NCBI GenBank assembly: GCA_013397455.1
Contig: VYZB01000035.1
Span: 2,183,756 to 2,247,755 of the forward strand
Direction of reading: 5' to 3'
DNA length: 64,000 bases
From: Crotophaga sulcirostris
Lineage: Eukaryota; Chordata; Aves; Cuculiformes; Crotophagidae
Numbering within the stretch: the stretch's first letter is position 1; the number at the start of each line of letters is the position of its first letter. Under the pieces are notes generated by a model. That model saw only the letters and a list, made by a program, of their open reading frames with translations, did not search any database and had not been told where the DNA came from. Position numbers and translations under genes: made by a program. Shown here one piece after another: positions 13,039 through 25,790 of this stretch.

Positions 13039-13064
13039 CTAGGGAAGAGATTTCTTATTAGTTT
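13039..13064 (-). other. PTPRK: Splice acceptor of PTPRK intron 1 with candidate branch site
   Basis: Reading the minus strand, the intron ends with the AG at 13040-13039, preceded by a short pyrimidine stretch (tctcttccct). A good branch-site match, ACTAAT, is the reverse complement of 13057-13062. Its branch adenosine would be 13058, about 19 nt upstream of the acceptor, near the short end of the usual range. The motif is seen in the sequence; its use as a branch point is inferred. Confidence 0.75.
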
Positions 13065-16000
13065 ATTTAAAAGCAGAGGTTTTCCAAGAGTCAAACAAAG
13101 GTGTTCCTCCTGGGCACACCACAACTACGGAGCCCACACAGCCTGTGGCACGTTTACATGATTGCCTCTGCAAAGCTAAAACCCAGAAGAAGATCATACA
13201 CCAGTGTTCCACTCTCTTTTTAAAACGTCTCTGCTTCACACAACCAGTTTCCCCAAGACCACCCTCTGTCAGAGCAGGAGATCACAGGCTGAGTTACTGA
13301 GCCCAAGGAAGCCTGGACCAGTGTCTGCATGAGAAAAAACAGTGATCTAAACCAAGGGGAAAACAGAAAAGCATAGACTAGGTTCATAAACTAAAGTTGC
13401 AAATCAACAACTCCAATGCATTGAAAGCATAAGCAGTCCAAACACCAACTACGAGGATAAACAGTATGTCAAAAAAAAAGCAATCAGACAAAATAATTAA
13501 AATTACTTAGGAATGAAATAATTGCTGCATAATTAATTGGATAACTTTGCTTTATTAAAGCAATCTCACATAGCAGAACACAAATTAAAGGTTCTTTTTA
13601 GGGTCACACAAACAACAGATATGAAAGCCTTACAACAGAAGTTGTGACGAGAAGTGACAGGGAGAAAGAAGAAGAGGAGGAACATAAAAGATGAGAAAAA
13701 AAAATCCTAGGTAGCATGGTAATTTCTGCTCTGTATCATTCAGTACATTTATTAGTACATTTTTCACTCAAGGTAATTAAATAGGGTGGGAGAAAGAGAG
13801 AAGAAACACGATGATCATGGGAAGGAGTCAGAGTTTGAAACAGAAAAAAAAGGAATCAAAAGAGCCTGGTTGAAGAAAAAGTGGAATGTAAACACAAGAA
13901 AATACAGATGTTATGCATAGAACATTGTGGCATCTGTTATATCGATTCACAATATGCAGTCCTTGAGCTTGCTCCTCCTGCTCAAAAATGAAAGGCAAAA
14001 CCAGGAAAGAGTTAAATAGAAAATATAGAGTATTCATCTTTATCTAGGCAGTATTTTTTAATCCAGAAAAGAAGTTATATAAGAACTCAAGTATTAGATT
14101 ATAAACAACTTCTGGAAATCAGAGGAGGTATTTCTTTCATCTCCTCCTCCCTGTCCACGGTATTAATAACTGTCATTATAACAAAAATTCCTCTCGTTAA
14201 GAGGAACAGATCTAGTTATGGATTAACAGGAGAATCCATGATGACTTCATTGTCTTGACTTTTTTAATACAAAATATGGGCAAGTACTATAAGACCCAAG
14301 AACAAACAAACAAAAGAAATCCTAATTATCTTAAATTCTACTGTCACCGTACGATGAGTCACCACCATTCCATCAACAGCAAACATCCTCCCATGCTTGC
14401 AAGGTTCTCACCAGCCCACACTACACCCCAGAGGAGAACAGGCTGGAGGTGGGAAAAGGGGAGAACAAAGACCATGAAGAGCTACAGCCCGTGCTAATTT
14501 CTGCTCTCTGTACAAGATATACATGTCCTGGAACCAGGACGGGTCACCGAATAAGGAAAGGAGAACTGTGCACGTGTATCACCACATTAAGGACAAAAGT
14601 ATTTTTATCTACCCAAATGGGAGTGTTCAAACGTCACATAAGAGGCAAAAACAGTGTTCGTATTTGAGGAAGGGGAAGTCACTTTTACCAAATTTCATCA
14701 GAAAATCTAGACTGTGTCACAAACTGAGAGTATGTTTCATCTTCAGCAAGAAACAACACAAATAATTCCCACAGTTCTGCAGAAGTATCTGACATTTTGA
14801 ATAAATGACAAAACAGCCCAAGTTTTAGCTAATTCTAATTTACTAAGAACCACTGCCAGATACTCATTCCAGCATACTCCTAGGACCGCTTGTTAACCAG
14901 CCTTTGGCTGGCAAGGGTAAGACCAGGAGAGAAAGAAACCTCTACACTGCTAAATCCTTGTACCACAAAACCTTAAAACTTCATATTCAGTTCCATATTA
15001 GCAAAACATTCTGACATATTACCCTGTGACAACATAAGCACAGCAACAACAACAAAAAAGCCTCAACATTTCATATTCTGTACTTTGTTGGTTACTACAT
15101 CAGTGTTACTGTCAAAGACTGCAAGTTACAAGAAAAGAAATATTTGTGTGTCAAAGAAACATTTATGCCTTTAAAAGTGCAAACTTCACTGTCCTATTAC
15201 CATTGAGACTTTTCTAATTAACATCTATCATGATAAAGCCAGAAAGGCTTAGAAGTAAATCTTGGTCTTTGATTTAACTTACAATGCACTGCTATGATCA
15301 TCTACAGCAAAAATGTACATTTCCTTTGACATTTAATTGATAAATGAATAGCAGTTTCCCTTAAAGGGAAGTTATCACTGTCTGCTGTTCCAGCACCAAA
15401 GTGACACACAGCTTTGAAGCACATGCCTGCAGGGCACCCATTACCCTTTTTAATGGTTTAAGTGCCCTCAGTATATAAATTTACACTACCAATGAATCTT
15501 GTAGTCTCATTTGGAAGATGAATGTCCTTAATTGCTCGTCTTTGTGCCCACTATTAATTTTAGTTATCAGGGTTGGGAGCTGCAATAACAACGTGCTTGT
15601 TAATACACAGGAAGCAATCCAAACCTCCTTGTGCATAGTACATCACTGCTGCATCCACAGAGAAAGGAAGTGTTCATTTATCGCATACAAGTGAACAAAG
15701 TTTATCAGGATAGATTTCTAATCCACTACAAAATCCACCCTACAACAACTGTTTAAACCAATGGCATCTTCTCATGGAGCACATCACCTCCTCTTACGAA
15801 CAGATCATGAAACCTCAAGGCAAGTACAGTAAAAGCCAATGCTGTAGCAATTTATCCAGAATCACATGATGAGACAGACTCACCATTTTAAACCCCTTGC
15901 AGACTACTCCTTATCACTTAAAGCATGAGTAAATTTGGATCTTCCCTCCTCTGTTTTAACAGTCAAATGCTTGTGTGCTATTTCAGTACTAAGAGGCACT

Positions 16001-16324
16001 AAGATACAAGCCTAGTGTAGCATGCTGTGCAGAGAAAGCAATAAGAGATGATGAGTGAGTGAAACCTGCAGTAATCTATTCTGTTCCTAGTCATTTGTTC
16101 AAAACTGTATGTATTTTTAATCAATCTTTAAGCACTCAAACATAAAACTGCATCTGACAGAAATACACGGTAGGTCAGGACTTGTTAGCACCCTAACCCA
16201 GCTTCTGGACCACTCTCCACAGTAATGTAACAGCACTGTTTAAGGAAGAAGGTAGATGGGCTCAATGAAAGTTTATTAAGTTCCAATGGGGTTCAGGAGC
16301 TGAACTCAAATACACATTTGTATT
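13065..16324. other. Intronic sequence with no recognised gene
   Basis: AT-rich intron 1 sequence immediately upstream of the PTPRK exon. The overlapping plus-strand ORFs at 14255-14765 show no known domain. No mobile element was recognised. Confidence 0.7.
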
Positions 16325-16747
16325 TGAGGTTCAACAAGACAAGGTATAAGGTCCTGCATCTGGGTCAGGGAAATCCGAAGAACAAATACAGGTTGGGTAG
16401 AGGATAGATTGAGAGTAGCCCTGAAGTGAAGGACTGGAGGGGTGCTGATGAACGAGAAGCTCAACATGAGCCGGCTATGTGTGCCTGCAGCCCAGAAAGC
16501 CAACCATACTCTGTGCTGTATCAGAAGTAGTGAGACCAGCAGGTTGAGCAAGGCGATTCTCCCCCTCTACTCTGCTCTCATGAAACCTGACCTGGAGTAC
16601 TGCGTTCAGTTCTGGAGTCCTCAATACAGGAAGGACATGGAACTGTCGGAGCAAGTCCAGAGGAGGGCCACAAAGGCTGGAGCACCTGCTATACCACGAC
16701 AAGCTGAGAAAGTTAAGAGTTGTTTAGCCTACAAAAGAGAAGGCTAA
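16325..16747 (+). mobile_element. CR1 ORF2 C-terminal fragment lacking the 3' tail
   Basis: Plus-strand sequence begins with tgaggttcaacaagac and keeps the CR1 order through gagaagctcaacatgag, tctactctgctctcatg and cctggagtactgcgttc. It continues past aggagggccacaaag to agagaaggct. Translated blocks include [20 protein letters not shown] and VQRRATK, equivalents of CR1 [16 protein letters not shown] and VQRRA. There are stops, frameshifts and a small deletion after gccacaaag. Unusually for a LINE copy, the 3' UTR and ATTCTATG tail are missing, so the piece was cut on both sides. Confidence 0.9.
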
Positions 16748-18094
16748 ACAATTTGGATTTTGTCAATCCAATTTGTTCAATTGTTGAAGAAGTATTTGGG
16801 AAACATTTACATTCCACACAAATCAAGCAAATCAGCAATTCACCTTTTCCATTATCTTTTCCCATAAGCTTCAACAAATTATTAACGTCAGCTTGAAAAC
16901 ATCTAGAACTCTCAGAGAGTCTTCTTCAATATCCTTCTAAAAAGACAATGGATAAAACATGCTAGCCTCATAAAAATGTCCTGACTACACATCCATTTTC
17001 ATTTATAAAACAGAAAGAACCTTAAATATTCATATATTCTTTTTTATAACGAACATCCCACACTAAAATCTCAGAAAAGAAATTAAAGCTCCACTAAATA
17101 ACAAGGTCATTAAGATTAACCTAAATTTAATCTTACAATCCCAAAGATTAAAGTAAATTTAATAAAGATCACATAATCAGGGTTTACACATCACCTATGA
17201 AAAGCTATTTAAAGATGCTGGAATTTAAAGACAAAATACATTTTTTAAAATGTTACCATGATATTTCCTTAGGAGCAACACTCATTACTGACACTGCTCT
17301 GTAATTTTGATTTCTCCTACATTCTTTCATACCAACCCAGGAAAGAAAAGATGAACTGTTTTTTCCCCACTAGCTTAAAATATAAATATGCTTAAGGCTA
17401 AAAGAAGCATGTATCAGTAACTCCCATTGATAAATGGACGTCCACTACAATTTCACTGTGGCCTTGCAGCTCATCAGCTCAAGAGAGAAAGGAAAATCCA
17501 GATTTTGAAGTAATTATCTCACAATTTCAGTGTTCTCTCTACACTTCCTAGAGGCCATGTTACTTCTGCTATTTAGAGCAGAAACAGGTGGTTGCACAAT
17601 ATTACATGAAATTTAAGATACTCATAACATTTATTACGGATGGCATTACAGGGATGTTACACTGTAGATCTACTGACTTCTAGATAAAAATACCTATTCC
17701 TAGATATCACACAGAAATTCTGTATGTCAGTCTGATTAGACTTTAACAACTCCAGCACACTCTAAAATACACTCTGAAAAGCAAAAGCAAAAAAACAATT
17801 CAGAACATCCAGAAAACTACTGAACTCCAATAAATTCAAAAACTACTGATATAACTGTCTCATGAAGAATAGCATGCATTTGCTGGCTGTGCTTTATACC
17901 ATCTTCTGGATTTGGGGTGGGGTGGAAATGGAAGTATCTGATTTGGATTACAAAAAAAAAAAAATTGATTTTAGAAGTGTTCTTTATTAGGTATTTATAT
18001 AAGGTATTGGAATTGCAAAGGATCTTTTTCGGCCATACAATAGGACTCATGGAAGGACAATCAAACGAACACATTTACAGTTTATTTACAAGAT
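16748..18094. other. Intronic sequence with no recognised gene
   Basis: AT-rich sequence with an A-run near 17950-17964. No supported gene or mobile element. Confidence 0.7.
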
Positions 18095-18700
18095 CTATTC
18101 TCCCATCCAGCTACTTCTGGTGCTATGCAAAGTGTATAGGTAAATCTTAAATTTCGGGTTCCTGAATTTCAAAGAGCTGGTTATAAGCCCAGGAATGTAT
18201 CCTCTAAGAACAAGTCGATCACCAAGATGGGAGGAAAAAATTCTAGCATGAAAGAGGAGTTCTGCTACAGGTGCACAACAAACTTTCGTCATTGTAACTT
18301 TTCCCTTACACAGGGCTCCATTAACAGTAGCTTCTCTGGGACTCATATGTATGAAGGTGTCACGCCACGAATGAAATACTCTTTTCTCATCCAGCTCAAA
18401 TGACTAGTTGGAACAATCTGCTTCTTTTATTCAACAGCATGCTTTTATTTTTCTCCACCACCTGCTGTAAAAGCATAATGACTAGCTCTAAATCTATCAA
18501 AGTAGATAGCTCCATGGTAAGAAGCCAGTACAAAATTATATTTATCTGGGATGTCAGGTAAAAGTCCTGTGAAAATTTAATTTTTCTCCTCACATTGATT
18601 GGAGAATTTAAAGCGTGAAGGTATAAAGGCGCTATCGCAGGTCTCTTGTCAGTCATATATCCAGGAAAAGGTTCTGCTTTTAAAATCACCCACCTACCAC
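18095..18700 (-). pseudogene. Possible degenerate coding sequence of unknown origin
   Basis: Two minus-strand ORFs lie end to end in different frames: 18689-18396 (97 codons) and 18346-18095 (83 codons, open further upstream to about 100 codons). A third frame near 18480-18580 gives another coding-looking stretch (DKYNFVLASYHGAIYFDRF). Consecutive ORFs on one strand separated by frame changes are what a decayed processed pseudogene or transposon gene would give. I do not recognise the protein. No CR1, retroviral or transposase motif is visible, and no poly(A) tail or terminal repeat was found. It could simply be chance in AT-moderate sequence. Confidence 0.25.
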
Positions 18701-21648
18701 ATTAATTTACCTGTTTCTATCACAGCATGCCTTGAAGTACAGGATGTTTCCATCTTCTAAAACCACTATGTTATTTCTGTTACAAGCATTTCAAAACACA
18801 TTGACTGCAGAGTACTCAGTTACCTATTAAGAATATACTATGAACTGCTGTTAATGCAGTTTGAGAATAAATTTTAATGACTTTTGTTGAAATGTTTATG
18901 TTCAGTATTACCTACTGAAGTATAACTGAAATAACCTTATTTAAACCACGGCATCCAAAAAGGCAGAAGGTCAGTGGCACTATTTGATTTAGGAGAAAAC
19001 AAACAAACAAACACACACCCAGCAGCACTTAAGGAAAATTACAGGTTCCCCTTCACTATAGGGAGAAGGCATACTAAATGCTAAGAATATTTATCTACTT
19101 TGCAGTGGTATCTTATTTTGTAGTGCTAGAATTCATTACACAAAATGCAACTGTTTACAGTTAGGAGTAGTAAAAGATGAGTCAATTACCAACATACACC
19201 GTTCAAACATTTTCTAGCCTTGTTCCCACTATCAGTTTTAAGTTTCATCATGTTTTAAGTCATCCTCTTGGCCTATTAACTTGAACATGGAACTCCAGTT
19301 GTCATCCAAAAACACCACAAAAATACCAACAGCTTAATAAGATACATGGCCAATTATTCCTAAATTAGTGTTACTTTATCCTCATTGTAAGGTTTACATG
19401 GTGATGTTAAAACAGTTAAGTAACCTAAATATCCCTATAAACAAACATTTCAGGAAAGAAGTAGACTAAATCACTCTTAAATCATTACAAGCTAGAAATC
19501 ATCCTGACATTAAAAACCAGTCTCATCCCCCAACAGCCATAAAGTAGTACCCATAACCAATATCAGCAAAACAAACAAAAAAATCCCACAGGCTGAAGTG
19601 GTCATAACCAAGTCACATCTATGTGTACTTCTTTTTTTTCATTTTTTATCTGTCTTTCATACTCCTTATTAACAAAATATAGTACCTTATTTTAAAAAGC
19701 AAAGATGGGAACTTGGAAAATATTAGGTACAAATAATCAAGAATGCAGAACGCCTCATGCAGACATCCTTTCCTGTAATCTGCAGGAAAAGATCTCACTA
19801 TTAATCCTAGCATTTATCCTAACGCCAAAATTTTGGGAAAGCATGAAGATTCACAATTAGATGTGGTCTACCTGGTCATGCCATTTATTAGATTCCTTCT
19901 AGTAAATCAAGTTCCTTCTCTCTATATCAGGAAAAGGCTTCTTCATCTATGATTTCAAAATTTTCAAAAGCTTTCAACAGGAAACCTTTCTGTGCTTTAC
20001 CGCAGTGAACAGGATGGGAAAAGGAAACAGATGAAAGGATGAGTAGATCAGTCTCTATTACACTATCTGTCCTTCAGTTTCCAAACTAAGCAAAATCTAA
20101 TCTAAACAAAAGTGTCTTTAAATTTCCTCCTGTTCTCCAGGGAAAGGGAGGTTTTCTGCTCTTTACTGAAGAGGCAACAACAGGTAGCTGTGAAGAGTCA
20201 CAGTTACTTCATGTCCTTTTCATGTTTTCTTCATACTTCTTTGGCACAGGCAAGGCAAAAAAGAACAAATAGCAACACATATGCAGATCACTTTATACAG
20301 CTGAAGCTAACAAAACAATTTCCATCAGGAGATATTTCTGAAACCATGGAGAGATTCACCAGTTTTGTGAAATTATGAACAGATCTTTATTAATACACAA
20401 GTGTCAACATCCACAAAACACAGAAAGTATTTGGTATTTCAGCTCATATGCTGCAAGTTTTTGTATGCCTCCTGTGCACTGAGCAGACTTCTGACCAATT
20501 GCCCTGGTGACAAGGAGTTTTACCATTTGAATACAAACAACAGGAGGACAGAGGGGTGGAAACATGTACTTGAGATTCATAAATATTTTCATGACTATAC
20601 GGATAGTCATCAAAACACCAGTAAGCAAATTCTATGACTTCAAGACACAATTGAGAGTTCCAAAATGAAATTAGTCACTTTGATTATTTATGTCTATGTA
20701 ATCTTATAACGCTGCTTCCGAAAATAACACCTTTTTCCAAGACACTGTTAGTGCTTATTTATAGAAAAATCTTATGTAGATATCACAGTCTCTGGCATTT
20801 CTCCTAAATGTTCTCACAACATGCTGCTAAAAGTTAATGGATAAGAATGCGATTAAACTCAGTAGGAGTGCTGAATGAAGACAGTCCTACATCCATTACA
20901 TTAAATCACAAAAGTTTCTATCGATTCAGAGTGCTAGGTTATTTTGTAATTTACTCTCCAAGAAAAAAAATAATCTAAAACAAGGACTTCAAAGGAAAAA
21001 GTTTAAAGCTAAACTTCCATTTTCACTAATCATGTCAGCAATTCAACTGGAAAAAGATGCCTAACAACTACATTATCCACCTTACTAAAACTTTGACAGA
21101 ATAACCGTATAGCAAGGTGAGGGGGATAAAAATAGGTTATTTAAATTTGTTCTGATAACCATCTCTTATTGAGAGCAAATACGGGTATCAAAGTTTTTTC
21201 AACAGAAAAAAGCAAGAGATTCCAGCTGGACAGCAGAAGCACCCTTTCAAAACTTAAAAGGAATCTCATTTGAGGACAATTGAAATAATAACAAGTTGCC
21301 AGTAACAGCATCCATCTAGGAGCCAGACAAACAAATGAAAAAAATGAGCTAACAGTGCCTAAGTTATACGGACTAAATTATAAAGGGAGCTCAAAGAACC
21401 AACATGAAAGCTGAGGACTTCCTAGGGGGAGGTGAGCATAAGACTGTGCATAAAATTTTAAATGGTAACGCTAAAAAGTAAGATCAAACTAAATGCAAGT
21501 AAATGGAAAAAGCTCTGATGTCAAAAATGACAGAAGCTGTTACAAAAGATCATTTCTGAAGCCACAGAAGCAGATAAGCCCAAGAAGGTGGAAAGATGAT
21601 TGAAGAGTTCGGTCACAGTATAAATCCAGAGTCACAGGAGGATGACAA
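18701..21648. other. Intronic sequence with no recognised gene
   Basis: Ordinary AT-rich intron. It contains an (AAAC)n run at 18996-19018. The overlapping ORFs at 20401-20650 on both strands show no domain. Confidence 0.7.
18996..19018. repeat. (AAAC)n simple repeat running into (CA)n
   Basis: About four AAAC units followed by a short CACACA run. Ordinary microsatellite. Confidence 0.75.
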
Positions 21649-21703
21649 GAATCATAGAATCGTCCAGTTGGAAAAGACCTTTGAGATCATCGAGTCCAAC
21701 CGT
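21649..21703 (-). mobile_element. CR1 3'-terminal fragment
   Basis: The plus strand reads gaatcatagaatcgtccagt, then tggaaaagacctttgagatc and atcgagtccaacc. This is the reverse complement of a CR1 3' UTR end, including the ATTCTATGATTC tail. It is a 5'-truncated copy of about 55 bp and is well preserved. Confidence 0.9.
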
Positions 21704-22133
21704 ATCCTCTGTGATCTTTCAAGAAATAACATCAAGGTACATGAAGAACTAAACTAGTCGTGAATCACAGAACTCAGGCACATTAATGAGAGAGATAACA
21801 TGCAATATTGAGATCAAAAATATACCTTCACACACAAAGGCATTGCTAAACTAAAAGATAAATCCTGTTACAACAGAAGTGCAGTTATTGCTCTGGTTTT
21901 TCAATTTAGAGTAAGAAAATAATCATGATCATTTTAATATCTAGATTATCTTCTCATGTAATCCAGCAATATTCTCAATGTAAGGAAGGCTAGAAAGGAC
22001 GACAATGTAAAAGTATTTTGAAAACACAGTGAAGGTTTTTATACTCATAGAAAACGTCAAGCTCTCCAATTTAGAGAAAGACTTGCTGAGATAAGAGACC
22101 AGCAAATAACAGATTTCAGAAGTACTGGGCTCT

Positions 22134-22461
22134 ACAGAATCAAAGAATGGTTGGATATGGAAGGGACTTCTGAAGGTCACCAGGTCCAATTCCGCTGCTC
22201 AAGCAGGGTCACCTATAGTCAGTTACGCAGGGCCATGTCCATAGAGTTTTTTAATATGTCCAAAGATGAAGACTCCTCAACCTCACTGGGCAACCTATGC
22301 CAGTGCTCAGTCGCCCTCACAATAAAGAAGTGTTTTCTGATGTTCAGGCAAACCCTCCCTGTGTAGGAGACAGTGTCAAAAGCCTTACTGATGTTTCAGG
22401 AGATGATACTGACAGCTGTCCTTCATGTCTGGAAATGGTTTTAGAACTAGTCGTTTCATCA
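22134..22461 (-). mobile_element. CR1 fragment: 3' UTR joined to an RT segment
   Basis: 22134-22362 is the reverse complement of a CR1 3' region, with the landmarks agggactt, tccaattc, ctgctcaagcagggtcacct, ctgggcaacctatgccag and aagaagtgttttctgatgtt. Directly after it, 22362-22461 read on the minus strand gives NISKAFDTVS, the CR1 reverse transcriptase block FSKAFDT. In a full CR1 this block lies well over a kilobase upstream of the 3' UTR. The copy therefore carries a large internal deletion, or is two separate CR1 pieces side by side. Confidence 0.85.
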
Positions 22462-23443
22462 CCTTTCTTCATATTTTCTCTGATATCAAAACAAAGTTCT
22501 GCACATCCTTCCAGTTTTTAACAGTTTTTATTGAATCACACTGACAACATGGACTACAAAGTATCAGAGAAAAGTTGAAATAAAAACTAGAATTATATGA
22601 AAATTTTTCATATTGAACAAGCTGAGAGCAGCAAACACGGAAACACAGATTTATCTTCCTTTCTGATGTGTTTTCCACCCTTTCTCTTCAGTCTTACAAA
22701 TCTAAGCCTTTTGTTGAAGGTGCAGTATGGAATCAAATGAACATCAAATGGATGATTCATTTCACATGCTACTCTTTGCATTAGTTGTTACCTTATTCCT
22801 CAGCACAGGAAGATTTATCAAAATATTTAATAGACTATCGGGAAAATATTTTAAGGTAGATTTCATTAGAAAAGAGTAATCTGACAGCAAAGCTACTGAA
22901 CATAGACAGAGCACACACACACAAAAAAGATGCTAATAACTCACTTTCTCTTTCACATATTGTACATAAAACTGATTTAACATATCGATTGCGCATGTAG
23001 GCATATAATGTGTCTTTTCTCTCAACACAATGAGTCCTCAACAAGACCTCTGATGAAGACCCAAGCCATCACATCATTTTGGACATTTTGTCATCAAACT
23101 TAGCTTTATTCGTGTGACACAAAAATATCCTCTCCAGACAAATTGCTAAAAGCGTGTAAAGCTCCAGCAAGAAATCACTATTTTAGGGTAGAAATATTTA
23201 CAATCAGAATTGTATTTCTGCTACAATTTAACAAACAAAGAAAACGCTATTTTGTGACTCCCCAGGGAATCAAACTCAAGGACTTGAAACTTGTATTTTT
23301 ATCTGCAGATCTGCACTTTAGTTTCAATAAAAGTAACTATTACAAGAATACTTAGATGTATTAGAGTACTTTTCAAGCAGATTCAAGTTGTATTTAATCC
23401 CTCCACTTCTTAAATGGAGAAATCATTCGATGAAATGAATGTT

Positions 23444-23458
23444 TCTATGATTCTATGA
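23444..23458 (+). mobile_element. Possible CR1 tail remnant
   Basis: tctatgattctatga matches the CR1 3'-terminal 8-bp repeat in plus orientation. The sequence upstream does not clearly match the CR1 3' UTR, so this may be chance. Confidence 0.3.
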
Positions 23459-24516
23459 AATATTCTCACTGAGGGGGCTCTGTGAAATGGTGTAATAGAT
23501 AAGCCTGAAGGTTAGATAAATCCTACTTTAGACTGTGCAATGAGGTTGTAGCATTCTGGAGCCAATCTTCTGCCTGTGCCCTGAAGGCATACTGCCCAAA
23601 GCACAGTAAGGAGAACAGAGAAACATGATTCCTTCAACCTTACAATTTCAGCACATAAGTGAAAACATACACCTTTATGTTATACACTACACAAAAGTCA
23701 AGTACAAGAAAAAGTACGGCTGAGAACTGTAATGGCAAGAATAGATAAGGTACCAATAACAGTCTCCAAGCAGACATTTACCACTCAGTCTTAAGATCTT
23801 CAGGCTGAATTAGATACGTCCATTAAAACATTGGCTTGATGCTAAATAGCAGTTAAGAGGTAATTCAAAAGTTAGAAATAATAAGGAAAGAAATTAAGAA
23901 AAGAAGACAGAACATTTCTTCACAACATTATAAGCCACATCCAGATATTATGCATGGTTCTAGTTTTCCACCTACTAAGGGTTACAGCAAAAATAAAAAA
24001 GGCTTAAAGAACATCTAAAAAAGATGATCATAGGATGTTTCAGCCTGAGATGACACAGAAAATACGGTGTATCCTCAGTGACATGAAGAGGAGAATAGAG
24101 ATCAACCACTTCTTTGCATGTGACAACATTTAAGGACTTCAAACAAAGCTCTGGAGTGCCAGGATCAAATTAAACACCACAGTGTTAGAATACCTATGGA
24201 CTTGACAGTGACTAGAAGGCAGTATAAAACCAGGGCACTTTACACATTCAGCTAGAACTTGTGCAAATATTACATGCTTATGTTTTCACAACATGTATTC
24301 AGACATTCTTTCCTAGTGCATTCACAAAAATGTGTATATGACAAAGTATTCACATTTTGGTATACCATTACCTATGAAGGGGCAGTTTGCTAGTGAAAGG
24401 AAAGAGAGGTGGCAGCAGCATAAGCTTCAAAAACGTATCAGTTAAGTCAAAATTCACACTATATTTCATCTGAAATGAAAAACTCATTAGAAGGAGGAAT
24501 CATCTGAAGAGTTTTT

Positions 24517-24541
24517 GGGTAGGGGTGGGGAAGTATTTGGG
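24517..24541 (+). other. G-rich cluster, borderline quadruplex motif
   Basis: Four G-tracts of 3, 4, 4 and 3 bases at 24517, 24522, 24527 and 24539. The last loop is 8 bases, just outside the common G3+N1-7 rule. Confidence 0.5.
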
Positions 24542-25329
24542 TTTTTTTTAAAACCAAGAGAATAAATGTGAATTGTTTCAGTAGGTAATGTGTGTCCTGA
24601 CGCTTGCATTAGTTCTCCCCATACACAAAAAAACCCAAACCTCCACAAAAGAAGTATCCTTCTCTAACAGTTTACTTTTTTTGTGTACTACAACTTCAAG
24701 AAAGCTAAAAATTGGCTCTGCACTACCTAGTTATTTTAAAATTAAAATACAGAACATAATGCAGAGCGATAGTCAGAAGAAAATACTTCATAAAGGCCAA
24801 CGCCCAAGAAAAGTATAAAAATGTTTAATACCATATAAAAATCAATATTTAATAACCACCACATAATCTGGATGCAATGAATAAACCAAGAAGCCTTATA
24901 AGATTTTGCCAGTTTTAAATTGAAACTGTTTAGTGCCAGAGGAAGATACGGAATTTGTAATAACAGCTTCAAGATGTGACCAAAAGCTTCCTCCCCCCTA
25001 ATTTTTTGCCATACCAGTCCACCCTATAGAAACATGAGACAGGGGAAATACACAAGTGTTTTATTCATACCTCCATACAAGCAGATCAATCATTTTAATA
25101 ACGAATAAGAAGTGACCGGTACAGACTACTTAAAATTGCTGGTTTAAGTTCAAGTACAAATTCATATCACCCACTGGCACTGCGAGATTCTGTCTTCCTT
25201 TCATGCCCTGTAATTGTGAACACTTGCAATGCTCTCCAAAGGGACAAAGATGGACTTCAGGTCTCGTCTGCATCTCATCAACACACACATTTGCAAACAT
25301 TTTCTCTATGAGTGACTCCTGTTCCAAAG

Positions 25330-25790
25330 TGGTCTCCTTCTGCTTAAACTAAACCTCAGCTCACCTTTCTGGTAATATCTGGCTATCATGAGCAGCACAG
25401 CACAGTTACAACAACCCTTTAAGTCTTTTACTCCAATCTTGATCTCAGGTCAGCATGTTTTTTCTCAAGGATTACTGACACCATCATCCATCACTCAAAT
25501 CTGCATTCAAGCCTCTTCTTGTGTCCTTCACTCCAGCTATACCTGATTTTTGAAGGGTAACTAAAAAGCTTCTCTGAGACACACTTTCCCTGCAACTCTC
25601 TTTCAGCGTTCACCTCTCCTTAACCCAACCACTCTGGGATCTCCTCTCTGCCCTTGACAAATGCTTCTTCTCCCACTCTTATCTATTCACAGCACTGCTG
25701 AAAAGCCTCTCTTACAACCCATCACTTTGGCTGCCTTCCACTTTCACTTCCTCTCTCTCCATTTTCACAGAACAAACTTATTTTTGTAAC
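25330..25790. other. Pyrimidine-rich stretch
   Basis: For about 450 bases the plus strand is strongly biased to C and T with few G, for example ctctctctccattttcac near 25755. On the gene's own (minus) strand this is purine-rich. I see no ORF or known repeat; it could be an old decayed repeat. Confidence 0.45.
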
